A DNA stretch of 51,775 nucleotides from Acidimicrobiia bacterium (GCA_036396535.1 DASWKR010000011.1:1-51775); one strand, 5' to 3'. Positions 8,730 through 18,678 are shown, numbered from the stretch's first letter. Program-made: numbers and translations. The notes: generated by a model not told the origin, from the letters alone.

Positions 8730-9077
8730 ATGACGGACATCTGGAGCTACGAGGAAGATCTCGTCGACGTCGTTCAGAGCATCTCCGGCTTCGACGTCGA
8801 AGCACGGGATGGGAGGATCGGCACGATCGATGACGCCACCCTCGACGTGGGTTCGAGCTACATCGTCGTCGACACCGGCCCGTGGATCTTCGGCAAGAAG
8901 GTCCTGCTCCCTGCCGGCCTGATCGAAGCGATCGACCTCGACGAGGAGATCGTCTACGTCGACAGGACGAAGGAGGAGATCAAGAAGGCACCCGAGCTGC
9001 CTGAGGGCTCATTCCGGGACGATGCGTACCGAGTGGACATCGCCACCTACTACGCGTCCGGACCGCTCACGTTCTGA
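8730..9077 (+). CDS. PRC-barrel domain protein
   Basis: A 115-residue acidic protein. SGFDVEARDGRIGTIDDATLDVGSSYIVVDTG followed by KKVLLPAGLIEAIDLDEEIVYVDRTKEEI is the PRC-barrel pattern, as in many short stress- or cell-division-associated proteins of high-GC bacteria. The C-terminal tail (RDDAYRVDIATYYASG) is typical of this small stand-alone form. A GGAGG ribosome-binding site sits just before the ATG. The gene is followed by a strong hairpin (9098-9128), so it is probably a single-gene transcript. The exact role is unknown. Confidence 0.88.
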   Translation: MTDIWSYEEDLVDVVQSISGFDVEARDGRIGTIDDATLDVGSSYIVVDTGPWIFGKKVLLPAGLIEAIDLDEEIVYVDRTKEEIKKAPELPEGSFRDDAYRVDIATYYASGPLTF

Positions 9078-9097
9078 CCGGACATCTGATGAGCCGA

Positions 9098-9128
9098 CGA
9101 CGGCGGTCCCTTCGTGGGGCCGCCGTCG
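9098..9128 (+). terminator. Strong GC-rich hairpin, probable intrinsic terminator
   Basis: CGACGGCGG (9098-9106) pairs perfectly with CCGCCGTCG (9120-9128), and the inner TCCC/GGGG pairs extend the stem to 13 bp around a TTCGT loop. There is no U-tract, as is common in actinobacterial terminators. It lies 21 bp after the stop of the PRC-barrel gene. Confidence 0.7.
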
Positions 9129-9165
9129 CTGTGTCACGCCTGCGACGGGAGGGTAGATAGCCGTC

Positions 9166-9483
9166 ATGGAGCGCACGACACCCATCGGACGTGACCTCGA
9201 GGCGATCACGATCCTCGCCCCGCCGGGGCGCGCCCTCGACCGCATCGATGGAGTGCGCTGGGCCGACCTCGACGAGTTCGGCCACTTCCGTGTGGCTACG
9301 TCAGACGTCGACGACAGCAGGCTGCAGTTCACCGTGGCTGCATCGGATCCCGGGCTGGACCCCGCCAGCGACACTGCCTTGTGCCGCAGCGGCTGGGTAA
9401 CGGCAACCCCGCTCTCGTCCGTGGAGCCGGCCCCGTTCCCCGGCGAACGCGTCGAAGAGCTCTTCCGGATGCGGCCTGGCTGA
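9166..9483 (+). CDS. Small hypothetical protein (105 aa)
   Basis: A 105-residue reading frame placed between a terminator-like hairpin and the saccharide cluster, with a possible ribosome-binding sequence GGGAGG 13 bases before its ATG. The product is acidic, soluble and has no membrane segment or signal peptide. Nothing in it matches a family I know. Codon use (strong G/C at third positions) agrees with the neighbours, and no competing frame here gives a better protein, which is why I keep it. Confidence 0.5.
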   Translation: MERTTPIGRDLEAITILAPPGRALDRIDGVRWADLDEFGHFRVATSDVDDSRLQFTVAASDPGLDPASDTALCRSGWVTATPLSSVEPAPFPGERVEELFRMRPG

Positions 9484-9558
9484 GGGGGGTTTTGTTTCTT
9501 CGATTCGGGGTAGACCGGGGCGTGCCGACGCCGCAATGCATGAAAGGCACCAGGGAGA

Positions 9559-10602
9559 ATGACTCGCCTCGGGCTCTCCGTCGAGAGGGCGGCCCTTCCG
9601 ACTCTCCACTTCGAGACTTCGCACCTCCGCAGGTTGTCCGGTCGTCACGGGCTGTACGAGCACGCCGAGCACGATGTGCCGAGGCGCGCCCACGGATACA
9701 CGACGGACGACAACGCGCGGGCTCTCGTTGTGCTCTCCCATGCGGCACTGCGGCACGACAACGGCGCCCGGTACCTGCTGCCTCGCTGCGCCGCCTACGT
9801 CATGCAGGCCCGGGTTCGGCGCGGCTGGCTGAACCGGAAGGCGGATTCCGGCCGCTGGGCAGGCGATCGAGGTCCCGACGACACCCACGGACGGGCATTG
9901 TGGGGACTTGGAGCCCTCGTGGCGGCCGGGGTGCTCGTCGACGAGGCAGCGGCCGTGTTCGCCAACGGCTGCGATCTCGACTCCCCTCATCCGCGGGCGA
10001 ACGCCTACGCGGCGCTCGGAGCCGTCGCGGTGCTGCCAACCGGCCTCCCGTGCGCTGAGCGGATGCTGGAGTCAGCGGTTCGGTGTATTCCTCGCTTCGG
10101 TTCGGACCGGGCGTGGCCGTGGCCGGAGCCGCACCTCACGTATGCCAACGCCAGGCTGCCGGAGGCTCTCATCGCGGCAGGATCCGCCATCGAGGACGCC
10201 GGCCTCGTCGAGCAGGGTATCGTGCTCCTCGAGTGGCTCAGCTCCGTCGAGTCGGGTGCAGCCGGCTTCAGCTTCACGCCCGTCGGCGGCCGCGGTCCCG
10301 GAGATGGCACCCCGGGTTTCGATCAACAGCCGATCGAGGCGTGGGCCATGGCAGATGCATGCTTGCGGGCATACCGTGTCACGAGATCGGCGGTGTGGCT
10401 CGACCGCGCCGAGCAGGCGGCGATGTGGTTCCTCGGACACAACGACGTCGGCGTCTCTCTCTACGACTGCGCGACCGGGGCCGGTTTCGACGGGCTCGAA
10501 GACCGAGGCGTCAACTCGAACCGAGGAGCCGAGTCGACGTTGGCCGCGCTCGGTGCGTTGTGCGTGCTCGTTGATTGCCGCCTCGAGAGGAGAGGCCTGT
10601 GA
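9559..10602 (+). CDS. (Alpha/alpha)6-barrel-like sugar-active protein next to GT4
   Basis: A 347-residue protein without a signal peptide, rich in alternating helices. HAEHDVPRRAHGYTTDDNARALVVLS, DTHGRALWGLGALVAA, WPWPEPHLTYANARLPEALIAAG and GFDQQPIEAWAMADACLRAY resemble the (alpha/alpha)n barrels of carbohydrate-active proteins that accompany GT4 and GH130 genes. The acidic and tryptophan residues fit a carbohydrate-binding cleft, but I cannot name the reaction. It overlaps the following GT4 gene by a GTGA junction, so the two are co-translated and likely act on the same glycan. Confidence 0.7.
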   Translation: MTRLGLSVERAALPTLHFETSHLRRLSGRHGLYEHAEHDVPRRAHGYTTDDNARALVVLSHAALRHDNGARYLLPRCAAYVMQARVRRGWLNRKADSGRWAGDRGPDDTHGRALWGLGALVAAGVLVDEAAAVFANGCDLDSPHPRANAYAALGAVAVLPTGLPCAERMLESAVRCIPRFGSDRAWPWPEPHLTYANARLPEALIAAGSAIEDAGLVEQGIVLLEWLSSVESGAAGFSFTPVGGRGPGDGTPGFDQQPIEAWAMADACLRAYRVTRSAVWLDRAEQAAMWFLGHNDVGVSLYDCATGAGFDGLEDRGVNSNRGAESTLAALGALCVLVDCRLERRGL

Positions 10603-11660
10603 CGATACGAATAGCCATGTTGGCGCCGATCACCCACGCCTATCCACCGAAGGGATACGGTCCATGGGAGAGGGTCACGCACGACCTCACCGAGCGCCTC
10701 GTCGCAGACGGCGCCGACGTGACGCTCTTCGCGCCCGGCGGGTCCGTCACATCCGCAGAGCTCGTCGAAACGGTCCCGATCCCACTCTCGAGCGCCGTTG
10801 GCGGGCTCGACCCGCGCCTGGCAGAGACGGAGCACATCGCCACCGCCATGGAGATGGCTTCTCGCGGCGGCTTCGATGTGATCCACTCTCATCTCCACGT
10901 CCACGCCCTCGCCTTCTCGCGGCTCGTTCCCTGCCCGGTGGTGACGACACTCCACGGAGTGGCCTGGGACGCGGCCACCCACGGCCTGCTGCGGCGCTAC
11001 GCGTGGTCGCCGTTCGTTTCGATAAGCGACTCGGAACGCAGGAGGTTGCCTGAGTTGAACTATGTCGCCACCGTCCACAACGGCATACGCGTCGACGAGA
11101 TCCCACCCGGCCCGGGGCGGGGCGGCTATCTGGCCTATGTCGGCCGGATGGCTCCGGAGAAGGCGCCAGATCTCGCCATCGACATCGCCCGGCGCGCCGG
11201 ACTTCCCCTTCTCATGGCGGGCGTCGTGGAACCGAGGCACAGTCTGTTCTTCGACGAGGCGGTTCGACCAGGGCTCACGGGACGGGGCATCGAGTACCTC
11301 GGTTCGCTCGACAGGGCCGACGTCGCCTTCCTGTTGCAGGACGCCAGCGCCTTGCTCATGCCGCTCCGGTGGGACGAGCCGTTCGGCCTCGTGGCCGTCG
11401 AGGCCCTGGCGGCAGGCACCCCGGTCATCGGTTGGAATCGCGGGGCGATCCCGGAGATTCTCCGGGACGGGGAGACGGGGTTCATCGTCGACACCGTCGA
11501 CGCAGCGATCGGTGCGATCCAGCGACTGTGGACGATCGACAGGGATGAGTGCCGACGCGACGCCGCAGAGCGCTTCAGCGATGCGGCGATGGCTGCAGGG
11601 TATGCGGACGTGTACCGCACGGTGACGAGTCAGAGTCAGGTCATCGAGTCGATCAGCTGA
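10599..11660 (+). CDS. GT4-family glycosyltransferase
   Basis: A 353-residue GT-B glycosyltransferase. The N-terminal half has MLAPITHAYPPKGYGPWERV, the glycine-rich acceptor loop of family 4; the C-terminal half has AYVGRMAPEKAPDLAIDIARRAG for the nucleotide-sugar domain and LRWDEPFGLVAVEALAAGTPV, the EX7E motif binding the donor. The start is GTG at 10599, overlapping the previous stop and preceded by GAGAGGAGAGG. Mannose is a plausible sugar because both GH130 enzymes nearby belong to a mannoside-active family, but this is inference. Confidence 0.9.
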   Translation: MTIRIAMLAPITHAYPPKGYGPWERVTHDLTERLVADGADVTLFAPGGSVTSAELVETVPIPLSSAVGGLDPRLAETEHIATAMEMASRGGFDVIHSHLHVHALAFSRLVPCPVVTTLHGVAWDAATHGLLRRYAWSPFVSISDSERRRLPELNYVATVHNGIRVDEIPPGPGRGGYLAYVGRMAPEKAPDLAIDIARRAGLPLLMAGVVEPRHSLFFDEAVRPGLTGRGIEYLGSLDRADVAFLLQDASALLMPLRWDEPFGLVAVEALAAGTPVIGWNRGAIPEILRDGETGFIVDTVDAAIGAIQRLWTIDRDECRRDAAERFSDAAMAAGYADVYRTVTSQSQVIESIS

Positions 11661-11684
11661 CGTACGGGATCTGGGCTGCCCGGG

Positions 11685-12866
11685 TCAGGCGGTGGCGCGA
11701 GCCCTCCCCGGCTCCGACAGCAGCCTGGCGTATTGCTCGGCGATCCCTCTCCAGCCCAGCCCGAGACCGCGCCGCCGAGCCTCTTCAGCGTGGAACTCGT
11801 ACAACGGGGCATCGTCGAGGATGCTGTGGATCGCCTTCGCCATCGCATCCGCATCGTGATCGACGACCAGCCCTGCTCCGTCGCTCAGCAGTTCGACGGC
11901 GTGGGGGAAACGGGTCGCCACGACCGGACGGCCTGCTGCGACGGCGTCGATGACCACTCCTGAGCACACTTGCTCGTCGTTGTCATATGGCACGATGACG
12001 ACATCGCTCGATCGGACGAGCCGATGGAGCTCGAGGTCCCCCACGTACCTGTCGACGAACTCGACGATCCCGGTTGCGTCGAGCTCCTCCACCAGGCTCT
12101 CGAGGGAGCTGCGGTATGTCGTCCCAGTGGCGCGAATCACCTCTGGATGGGTCTGGCCGACGATCCGGTAACGCAATCCGGGCGTCACGCCCCTCAGCTT
12201 CGACACTGCCCTGATGGCGCGCTCGAGGCCTTTGCCGGGGCCGAGAAGCCCCCAGCTGATCAACTCGGTTCTCGGCGTGGGGCGCACGGGGACCGGGGCC
12301 CATCGGGAGCCGTGGTCGATCACCGCGACCTTCATCGGCGACACGTCGTAGCCGGCTGCGAGGAACGTTCGCGCCGCCATCGACGGCACGACGACGCGGC
12401 TGCTCGCAGCCGCGAGCGATTCGACGATGTCTCGCTGGCGTGCCGTCGGGTGCCGGAGCACTGTATGGAGAATCGAAACGATCGGGCGCTCGATGTGCTC
12501 CGTGAGGTCGATCACGGCGACTCCGTCATCGGCGCCGTAGATGCCGTACTCATGTTGGAGGACGACGACGTCCGTTCCGTTGAGATACCTGGCCGCGGCC
12601 CTCCTGCTCACCGTGCTCTCCGGATCGAACTCCATACTGGTCGCCGTCACCGTCTCGTCGAGGACCGGCTCGACGTTGCGACGGATCCTGGCGACGTCCA
12701 CGGAGACGTTCGGGCTCTTGGCGCAGAGGCCCTGGGCGAGCGACTCTGCGAATCGGGCGATCCCGCAGCGACTGGGAGGATACGTGGACACCATCCCGGC
12801 CCGAAGGGCAGCCTTGTCGTGAATCGGTTGCTGGACCATCGGCCAGTAGTACCCCGGTTGGTTCAC
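11685..12866 (-). CDS. GT4-family glycosyltransferase, paralogue of the one at 17441
   Basis: A 393-residue GT-B protein on the opposite strand. VSTYPPSRCGIARFAESLAQGL is the N-terminal glycine-rich loop; SWGLLGPGKGLERAIRAV starts the nucleotide-sugar domain; YDNDEQVCSGVVIDAVAAGRPVVATRFP is the C-terminal donor region, where the usual first Glu of the EX7E motif is not evident. It shares several segments with the GT4 at 17441 (LLGPGKGLERAIRAV versus FLGPGAGVERVIRAL; GRPVVATRFPHAVELL versus GKPVVATRFPGAVEAL), so the two are paralogues. It is convergent with the GT4 at 10599, 24 bp apart. Confidence 0.88.
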   Translation of the reverse strand: MNQPGYYWPMVQQPIHDKAALRAGMVSTYPPSRCGIARFAESLAQGLCAKSPNVSVDVARIRRNVEPVLDETVTATSMEFDPESTVSRRAAARYLNGTDVVVLQHEYGIYGADDGVAVIDLTEHIERPIVSILHTVLRHPTARQRDIVESLAAASSRVVVPSMAARTFLAAGYDVSPMKVAVIDHGSRWAPVPVRPTPRTELISWGLLGPGKGLERAIRAVSKLRGVTPGLRYRIVGQTHPEVIRATGTTYRSSLESLVEELDATGIVEFVDRYVGDLELHRLVRSSDVVIVPYDNDEQVCSGVVIDAVAAGRPVVATRFPHAVELLSDGAGLVVDHDADAMAKAIHSILDDAPLYEFHAEEARRRGLGLGWRGIAEQYARLLSEPGRARATA

Positions 12867-12959
12867 TTCAAACGCCGAGGCTCGGGCGGCTCTTCCGCTT
12901 CGCTCGTGTGTGACCCCATGCCGTCTCGATCCGGCGTCGATGGCGAGAATCGAGGCATC

Positions 12960-12980
12960 GCGCCCGGCGACCGCCGGCGC
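12960..12980 (-). terminator. Hairpin directly after the phosphoribosyltransferase-hydrolase stop
   Basis: GCGCC-(C)-GGC and GCC-GGCGC pair as an 8-bp stem with one bulged C around a four-base loop, ending right next to the stop codon at 12981-12983. It has no U-tract. It may separate this gene from the GT4 downstream of it on the minus strand. Confidence 0.4.
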
Positions 12981-14270
12981 TCAACGTGACAGGCGAGCCA
13001 CGAACCAGTCGCGTGCCAGCTCGGCTGCCGCCGCCAGGGTTCCGGGTTCCTCGAAGAGGTGGGTGGCCCCCGGCACGATGGCAATGCGGCTCTCGCATCT
13101 CAGCCTGCGTTGGGCGGCGCGGTTGAGCTCGATGACCTGGGTGTCGAGACTCCCGACGATCAACAGCGTGGGACTGGCCACGTCCTCGAGGCGGTCGGCC
13201 GCCAGGTCCGGCCTTCCGCCGCGTGAGACGACGGCCCGAACGTCCACGCCTCCCCCGGCGGCTGCCCAGAGAGCGGCTGCCGCGCCGGTGCTGGCTCCGA
13301 AGTAGCCGATCGCAGCGCCGCCCGTCTCCGGCTGCGCCGTGACCCAGGCCGTGGCCCCGACCAGCCGCTCGGCCAGCAGCGGGATGTCGAACACGTTGGA
13401 GCGGTTCTCGGCCTCCTCCGGCGTCAGGAGATCGAAAAGCAGGGTGGCGAGCCCTGCATCGTTCAGCGTTCGAGCGACGTAGCGATTTCGTGGGCTGTGA
13501 CGGCTGCTCCCGCTCCCATGGGCGAACAAGACCACCCCCGCGGCGCCGGGCGGCCCCGCGAGCCGTCCTTCGAGGACGACCCGGCCGATCGCCAACCGGG
13601 CGTCCCTCTCGCGAGGCGCGGGCGGCGGGCCTGGGACGCCGACCGGCGTCCTGTCGAGGCATCGGACGACCTCCTCGTCGCTGGTCGGCGAGAAGTCCCG
13701 GTACCACTGCCCTATGGCATAGAACGGCTCCGGCGTCTCCAGGCTGATCGTCTCGTCCGCTTCGCCCGCGAAGCGGGTCGCCCATCCTCGAGGTGCGACG
13801 GGCGTTGCCATGATGATCCGGCGGGCTCCGTGGGCCCTCGCCACCATGCAGGCGGCGCGGGCAGTCGCCCCCGTGGCGATACCGTCGTCGATCACGACGA
13901 CCGTCTTGCCCTCCATGGGGACCGGGCTGCCGTCACCGCGATAGCGGCGGGCTCGCCGCGCCAGCTCTTCACGCTCGCGGGTCTCGACGGCCGTCACCTC
14001 CTCGGGTCGCAGTCCGGCGCGTCGAACGAGATCGCGATCCAAGACCCGGACGCCGTCCTCACCGATGGCTCCCATGGCAAGCTCCGGCTGGAACGGCACG
14101 CCGAGCTTGCGGACGAGGATCACATCGAGGGGCGCACCGATCGCTCTGGCGACCTCTGCGGCGACCGGCACTCCGCCGCGCGGCAAGCCGACGACGACGA
14201 CGTCCTGGCCGCGGAGGCCATCGAGGCGCTCCGCCAGCTTGCGCCCTGCCTCGATCCGGTTCTCGAACAT
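12981..14270 (-). CDS. Phosphoribosyltransferase-alpha/beta-hydrolase fusion protein
   Basis: A 429-residue two-domain protein. Residues about 1-215 are a type I phosphoribosyltransferase: [30 protein letters not shown], and the PRPP loop [14 protein letters not shown]. Residues about 225-429 are a dienelactone-hydrolase-like alpha/beta hydrolase: [15 protein letters not shown] oxyanion region, [13 protein letters not shown] nucleophile elbow (Ser), LLIVGSLD acid and ATHLFEE histidine. Such fusions are known in bacteria but their substrates are unclear. The start may be ATG 14270 ([14 protein letters not shown]) or 14282. It is divergent from rtcB with about 96 bp between starts. Confidence 0.9.
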   Translation of the reverse strand: MFENRIEAGRKLAERLDGLRGQDVVVVGLPRGGVPVAAEVARAIGAPLDVILVRKLGVPFQPELAMGAIGEDGVRVLDRDLVRRAGLRPEEVTAVETREREELARRARRYRGDGSPVPMEGKTVVVIDDGIATGATARAACMVARAHGARRIIMATPVAPRGWATRFAGEADETISLETPEPFYAIGQWYRDFSPTSDEEVVRCLDRTPVGVPGPPPAPRERDARLAIGRVVLEGRLAGPPGAAGVVLFAHGSGSSRHSPRNRYVARTLNDAGLATLLFDLLTPEEAENRSNVFDIPLLAERLVGATAWVTAQPETGGAAIGYFGASTGAAAALWAAAGGGVDVRAVVSRGGRPDLAADRLEDVASPTLLIVGSLDTQVIELNRAAQRRLRCESRIAIVPGATHLFEEPGTLAAAAELARDWFVARLSR

Positions 14271-14366
14271 CGTGTTCCACACTCGTCAGCGAGGGCGTCG
14301 ATGGCAAGAGTCGTTCGACCCGGGAGGGCCATCTCGGCGGGCCGCCCCCGGCGCTACCGTCGGACC

Positions 14367-15791
14367 ATGGACGATCTCACGGCCGTCGGCGACGCCATGT
14401 GGGAGGTTCCCAGAGAAGCGGGGATGCGGGTGCCTGGCATAGTCTTCGCGTCCGAAGCGCTGCTCGAGGAGGCAGAGATCGGCCGGACGCTCCAGCAGGT
14501 ACGCAACGTCGCCCACCTGCCTGGGATCGTCAAGGCGTCGATGGCGATGCCGGACATCCATTGGGGGTACGGCTTTCCCATCGGTGGAGTTGCCGCAACC
14601 GACGTCGACGCCGGCGGAGTCGTGTCGCCCGGCGGGGTGGGTTTCGACATCTGCTGCGGTGTCAGGCTGCTGGCGTCCGGGTTCGACGAGTCCGACTTCG
14701 ACGGAAACCGCGCGGCCGTGATGGACGAGCTCGACCGGCGGATCCCGCGTGGCCTCGGACAGGGCTGCCTTGCACGTATCCCCGTCGAGACGGTTCTGCG
14801 GCGGGGGGCGCGCGCCGCCGTTGAAGCCGGGTACGGCAACCGACGTGACCTGGAGCGGTGCGAGGAGCGCGGCGAGTCGGGCGGTGCAGAACCTGCCCGC
14901 GTCTCAGTGAAGGCGCGCCAGAGAGGGGCAGGACAGCTGGGTTCCCTCGGCGCCGGGAACCACTTTCTCGAGGTACAGGTCGTCGACGAGGTGGTCGATA
15001 CGCCCGCCGCCGAGGCTTTCGGCATCACACGAGGCATGGTGTGCGTGATGATCCACTGCGGGAGCCGCGGCCTCGGGCACCAGACGTGCACCGATCAGCT
15101 ACAGGTCATGGGCAAGGCCATGTCTCGGCATGGCATAGAGGTGCCCGATCGTCAACTTGCGTGTGTGCCGGTTCGGAGCGCCGAGGGGGAGGCGTACATG
15201 GGAGCGATGGCGGCGGCCGCCAACTTCGCGTGGGCCAACCGGCACATCTTGGGCCACGAGGCCCGGTCTGCCTTCGCGGCCGCATTCCACATGAGTGTCG
15301 AGAAGACCAGCATGGATCTGGTGTACGACGTCGCCCACAATCTCGCCAAGCTCGAAGTGCACGACGTCGACGGAGTCGAGCGTCTGTTGTGTGTGCACCG
15401 CAAGGGAGCCACCAGGGCTTATGGTCCAGGACATCCCGACCTCCCTGCCGATCTGAGGGCCGCAGGCCAGCCGGTACTCGTCCCGGGGAGCATGGGTACC
15501 GCCTCCTGGGTCATGAGAGGCGTCGCCGACAACCCGGCATTCGGCTCGGCGGCTCACGGCGCCGGGCGGGTCATGAGCCGGCACGCTGCTTTGCGGCGTG
15601 ACCGCGGTGCTGCCGTCGCCGATCGCCTCGAGAAGGCAGGCATCTCGGTGCGTCCCGGTTCGGTCAAGCTGCTCGCCGAGGAGGCGCCATACGCCTACAA
15701 GGACGTCGGCGAGGTCGTCGACGTCTGCGTGCGGGCGGGGCTGGCGGCGGCGGTGGCTCGGCTGCGCCCAGTTGGCGTGGTGAAAGGATGA
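14367..15791 (+). CDS. rtcB: RNA-splicing ligase RtcB
   Basis: A 474-residue GTP- and Mn2+-dependent ligase joining RNA 2',3'-cyclic phosphate (or 3'-phosphate) ends to 5'-OH ends. Conserved elements are [15 protein letters not shown] (metal cysteine), [38 protein letters not shown], and [11 protein letters not shown] with the histidine that is guanylylated in family members. The ATG at 14367 gives the usual family length; the frame is open upstream only as the shadow of the divergent fusion gene. It overlaps the archease gene by an ATGA junction, so ligase and cofactor are co-translated. Confidence 0.97.
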   Translation: MDDLTAVGDAMWEVPREAGMRVPGIVFASEALLEEAEIGRTLQQVRNVAHLPGIVKASMAMPDIHWGYGFPIGGVAATDVDAGGVVSPGGVGFDICCGVRLLASGFDESDFDGNRAAVMDELDRRIPRGLGQGCLARIPVETVLRRGARAAVEAGYGNRRDLERCEERGESGGAEPARVSVKARQRGAGQLGSLGAGNHFLEVQVVDEVVDTPAAEAFGITRGMVCVMIHCGSRGLGHQTCTDQLQVMGKAMSRHGIEVPDRQLACVPVRSAEGEAYMGAMAAAANFAWANRHILGHEARSAFAAAFHMSVEKTSMDLVYDVAHNLAKLEVHDVDGVERLLCVHRKGATRAYGPGHPDLPADLRAAGQPVLVPGSMGTASWVMRGVADNPAFGSAAHGAGRVMSRHAALRRDRGAAVADRLEKAGISVRPGSVKLLAEEAPYAYKDVGEVVDVCVRAGLAAAVARLRPVGVVKG

Positions 15792-16231
15792 GGCCGGAGC
15801 CGGGCGAGCCGCTCGGGATGCCGCGTGGGCACGGGACGTTCGAGCACACCGCCGACTGCGGCATCGAAGCATGGGCGCCCGACCTTCCCGGGTTGCTCGA
15901 GGAGTGCGCCTCTGGGATGTTCGGGCTCATGTACCCGCTCGTCGAGAGCGTCGACGGGCGCGAGGTTCGCGTTGCCGCTTCAGGCGAGACGATCGAGGAG
16001 CTGCTCGTCTCCTGGCTGGGGGAGTTGTTGTACGTCTCGGAGGTCGAGTCGTTGGCTCTCGTGAGTTTCGCCGTCGACGAGGCGGATGGCTCCTCGGTCA
16101 GCGGGCGAGCGATCGGTCGTTCTTCTGCGACGGTCGAATTGCATGGTCCTCCGATCAAGGCGGTCACGTACCACGGGCTGAGTGTCGTCGGCAACGGCGA
16201 GTGGCGCGCTCGGATAATCTTCGACGTGTAG
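15788..16231 (+). CDS. Archease, RtcB activator
   Basis: A 147-residue protein of the archease family, which speeds guanylylation and multiple turnover of Rtc[32 protein letters not shown] is the conserved N-terminal metal-binding region, [16 protein letters not shown] the central helix, and [24 protein letters not shown] the C-terminal signature ending in an Asp near the terminus. It starts within the rtcB stop (ATGA) and has no other partner in the window. Confidence 0.95.
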   Translation: MRPEPGEPLGMPRGHGTFEHTADCGIEAWAPDLPGLLEECASGMFGLMYPLVESVDGREVRVAASGETIEELLVSWLGELLYVSEVESLALVSFAVDEADGSSVSGRAIGRSSATVELHGPPIKAVTYHGLSVVGNGEWRARIIFDV

Positions 16232-16348
16232 CTCGCCCGACTGCCGTTGGTGGCTCGGCGCGCATAGGCTCGGTGCGATGCAGGGTTGGCGGCACGCCCC
16301 AGAGCCCCTCGGCAGCCCCGGTCGCAAAGTGCCGTGGGGGTGTTCGTG

Positions 16349-17332
16349 ATGCGTGATGACGATGCTCGGGAGCTGTTCGTGCGGTATCCGGGCAATCCGA
16401 TCCTGGGACCCGGCCGGTTCCCCCAAGTCGTGAACGCCGTCTTCAACCCCGGAGCCACCGTCCTCGACGATGGGCGCACCCTGCTTCTGTTGCGAGTCGA
16501 GTACAGAACCGGTGTGTCGTCTCTGATCGCCGCCACGAGCGACGACGGCCTCACCGGATGGGACATCGACCCCGTGCGCGGCCTCCACCCGAAAGCCGAG
16601 GACTTCGCGGAGCGGTGGGGCGTCGAAGACCCGCGGATCACGAGGATCGGCGACGAGTGGTACGTCATCTATGTCGGCTACTCGGGCGCCGGACCGCTCG
16701 TGTCGTTGGCGGTCACCCGGGACTTCGTCGATTGGGAGCGGCGAGGCGTGCTCATGCCGCCGGACGACAAGGACGCGGCGCTGTTCCCGACCACATTTGG
16801 CGGCCGCTGGGCGCTGGTTCACCGGCCGTCGCCCTCCATGCCAGGACTCGGTTCGCACATGTGGATCTCTTTCAGCCCCGACCTCCACCATTGGGGGGAC
16901 GCCCAGGTCCTGCTTCCCGCCCGGCGCGGCGGCCTCTGGGACGCCAACAAGGTCGGGCTCGGTCCACCGCCTCTGCTGACGAGCCGCGGGTGGCTCGTCT
17001 GCTACCACGGTGTCCGAGTCACGGCATCGGGTTCGATCTACCGCCTTGGGCTCGCCCTTCTCGACATCGCCGAACCGACCCGGGTGATCGCGAGGAGCAG
17101 CGAGTGGATCTTCGGGCCGCGGGCGCCTTACGAGCAGTCTGGCGACGTGCCGGGAGTGGTGTTTCCATGCGGGTGGGTGTTGCGCGACGATGGCGACACC
17201 GTCCACCTCTACTACGGCGCGGCGGACAGCGTCGTCGGTGTCGCCGAGGCGAGCCTCGAGCGAATGCTGCAGTTCCTCGTCGACACCCCTCCTCAAACTG
17301 CAGAGTGGGCGACTCCTGATTCACCGGTCTGA
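16349..17332 (+). CDS. GH130-family glycoside phosphorylase/hydrolase, short form
   Basis: A 327-residue five-bladed beta-propeller enzyme of family GH130, whose characterised members mostly phosphorolyse beta-mannosides. Family marks are NPGATVLDDGRTLLLLRVE, WGVEDPRIT with the catalytic Asp94, LHHWGD, DANKVGLGPPPLL, and SGDVPGVVFPCGWVL followed by HLYYGAADSVVGVAEASL. No signal peptide is present, so it acts in the cytoplasm. The ATG at 16349 fits the family N-terminus (RYPGNPILGP). Phosphorylase versus hydrolase activity cannot be decided by eye. It precedes a GT4 gene and a second, longer GH130 gene. Confidence 0.92.
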   Translation: MRDDDARELFVRYPGNPILGPGRFPQVVNAVFNPGATVLDDGRTLLLLRVEYRTGVSSLIAATSDDGLTGWDIDPVRGLHPKAEDFAERWGVEDPRITRIGDEWYVIYVGYSGAGPLVSLAVTRDFVDWERRGVLMPPDDKDAALFPTTFGGRWALVHRPSPSMPGLGSHMWISFSPDLHHWGDAQVLLPARRGGLWDANKVGLGPPPLLTSRGWLVCYHGVRVTASGSIYRLGLALLDIAEPTRVIARSSEWIFGPRAPYEQSGDVPGVVFPCGWVLRDDGDTVHLYYGAADSVVGVAEASLERMLQFLVDTPPQTAEWATPDSPV

Positions 17333-17440
17333 TCGTCTCGGCGAGAGCGGCCGTCGACGAGCATTGTGATGTCGCTCGAAGGTCCGCGATTCGGGCCAGA
17401 AGTCCCTGGCATGTCCACCCGCCCTGTGTGATGGTTCGCG

Positions 17441-18628
17441 GTGAAGGGGTGCGCCTTCGACGGGCGTGCTGACGGCGAGGAGGTCGCGTTGATCCACCTC
17501 ACGTCCGACGGCGTTGAGTCGTCGCTGCGCGTCGCCTTGATCTCGAGGTACCCCCCGAGCGTCTCAGGCGCCGCGGGTGCCGCCTCGCATCTCGTCGAGC
17601 GCCTGATCGAGCACCTCGGAGTACGGGTCGAGGTCGTGCGGATCGTCGAGTCCGGAGAGCCGTCCGCTGTCGGGCTACCCGTCGTCATGGAGGTCGATTC
17701 ACGATCGCCGGATGCCGGAGCCGTTGCGGCCTGGAGGGCGAACCGCTCCGACATCGCGGTCGCGTGGATCGACGATGGACCACCGACACCGTTCCTCGTG
17801 CACCTGCTCGAGCATGCGGCCGTTCCCGTCGTGCTCCTGATCGACGAGGTCGCGTCGAGTGGATCGCTCAGCCAGTGGGGCCCGCTCTTCGGCAAGGCTG
17901 CGGCCGTTGTGGTGCGTTCCCGTGCCGCCTCGACGTATGTGGGTGGAGCCGCCGCCGACGATCTACGCATCGAAGTGGTCCCCCACGGCTCGCCGTTCCC
18001 GGTTGTCTCGATAGATCGGACGCTGCGGCGTCGCATCCTCACATGGGGCTTCCTAGGTCCTGGGGCGGGTGTGGAGCGCGTCATTCGCGCCCTCCCGCTT
18101 CTCGCCGACATGGATCCCGTTCCGCGATACCGGCTGATCGGCGCAGGAGATCCCAGATGCTCGTCGAGCGTCGTCGCAAACTATCGGGACGAGCTCGGGG
18201 CGCTGGCGGACGATCTCGGGGTGGCGACCCAAGTCGAGTTCGTACCCGGGTACCGGACCCACGACGCGCTCGTGGGTGAGCTGGCGACGGCCGATGTCGT
18301 TGCCGTCGTCTACGACGAGGTGGATCGCACGGCCTCGCGGATACTCACCGAGACGATCGGCGCCGGCAAGCCGGTGGTCGCAACGCGATTCCCGGGGGCG
18401 GTCGAGGCGCTGCGCTCCGGCGCAGGCACGGTCGTGGCACACGAGGATGACGACGGTTTGGCGTCGGCCTTGAGGCGCTACCTGGAAGACGACTCGTCGT
18501 ACGGTGCCGCCGTGCGAGCGGCTCGCGGTTCGAGCGTCGAGCACGAGTGGGATGCGGTGGCTGGTGCCATCTTCGCCGTGCTGGCGCGTGTCGTATCCGG
18601 CGGAAAGATCACTGTCACCGGTCGATGA
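17441..18628 (+). CDS. GT4-like glycosyltransferase, paralogue of the one at 11685
   Basis: A 395-residue GT-B fold protein starting at GTG 17441; another GTG further in (before ALIHLTSDG) is possible. LISRYPPSVSGAAGAASHLVERLI is the N-terminal loop, ILTWGFLGPGAGVERVIRALPLL begins the nucleotide-sugar domain, and VVYDEVDRTASRILTETIGAGKPVVATRFP is the donor region. The order and motifs match the GT4 at 11685 on the other strand. It sits between two GH130 genes and presumably builds or extends the glycan they process. Confidence 0.85.
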   Translation: MKGCAFDGRADGEEVALIHLTSDGVESSLRVALISRYPPSVSGAAGAASHLVERLIEHLGVRVEVVRIVESGEPSAVGLPVVMEVDSRSPDAGAVAAWRANRSDIAVAWIDDGPPTPFLVHLLEHAAVPVVLLIDEVASSGSLSQWGPLFGKAAAVVVRSRAASTYVGGAAADDLRIEVVPHGSPFPVVSIDRTLRRRILTWGFLGPGAGVERVIRALPLLADMDPVPRYRLIGAGDPRCSSSVVANYRDELGALADDLGVATQVEFVPGYRTHDALVGELATADVVAVVYDEVDRTASRILTETIGAGKPVVATRFPGAVEALRSGAGTVVAHEDDDGLASALRRYLEDDSSYGAAVRAARGSSVEHEWDAVAGAIFAVLARVVSGGKITVTGR

Positions 18629-18678
18629 GTGGCAGGCTGGTGCCGACAGGGTCAGGAGCCGCGCATGGGAGACGACGA

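Noticed and set aside
13497-14366. N-terminal extension of the rtcB frame by 290 codons
   Set aside because: It is antisense to the phosphoribosyltransferase-hydrolase fusion and has no similarity to RtcB; ATG 14367 gives the normal RtcB start.
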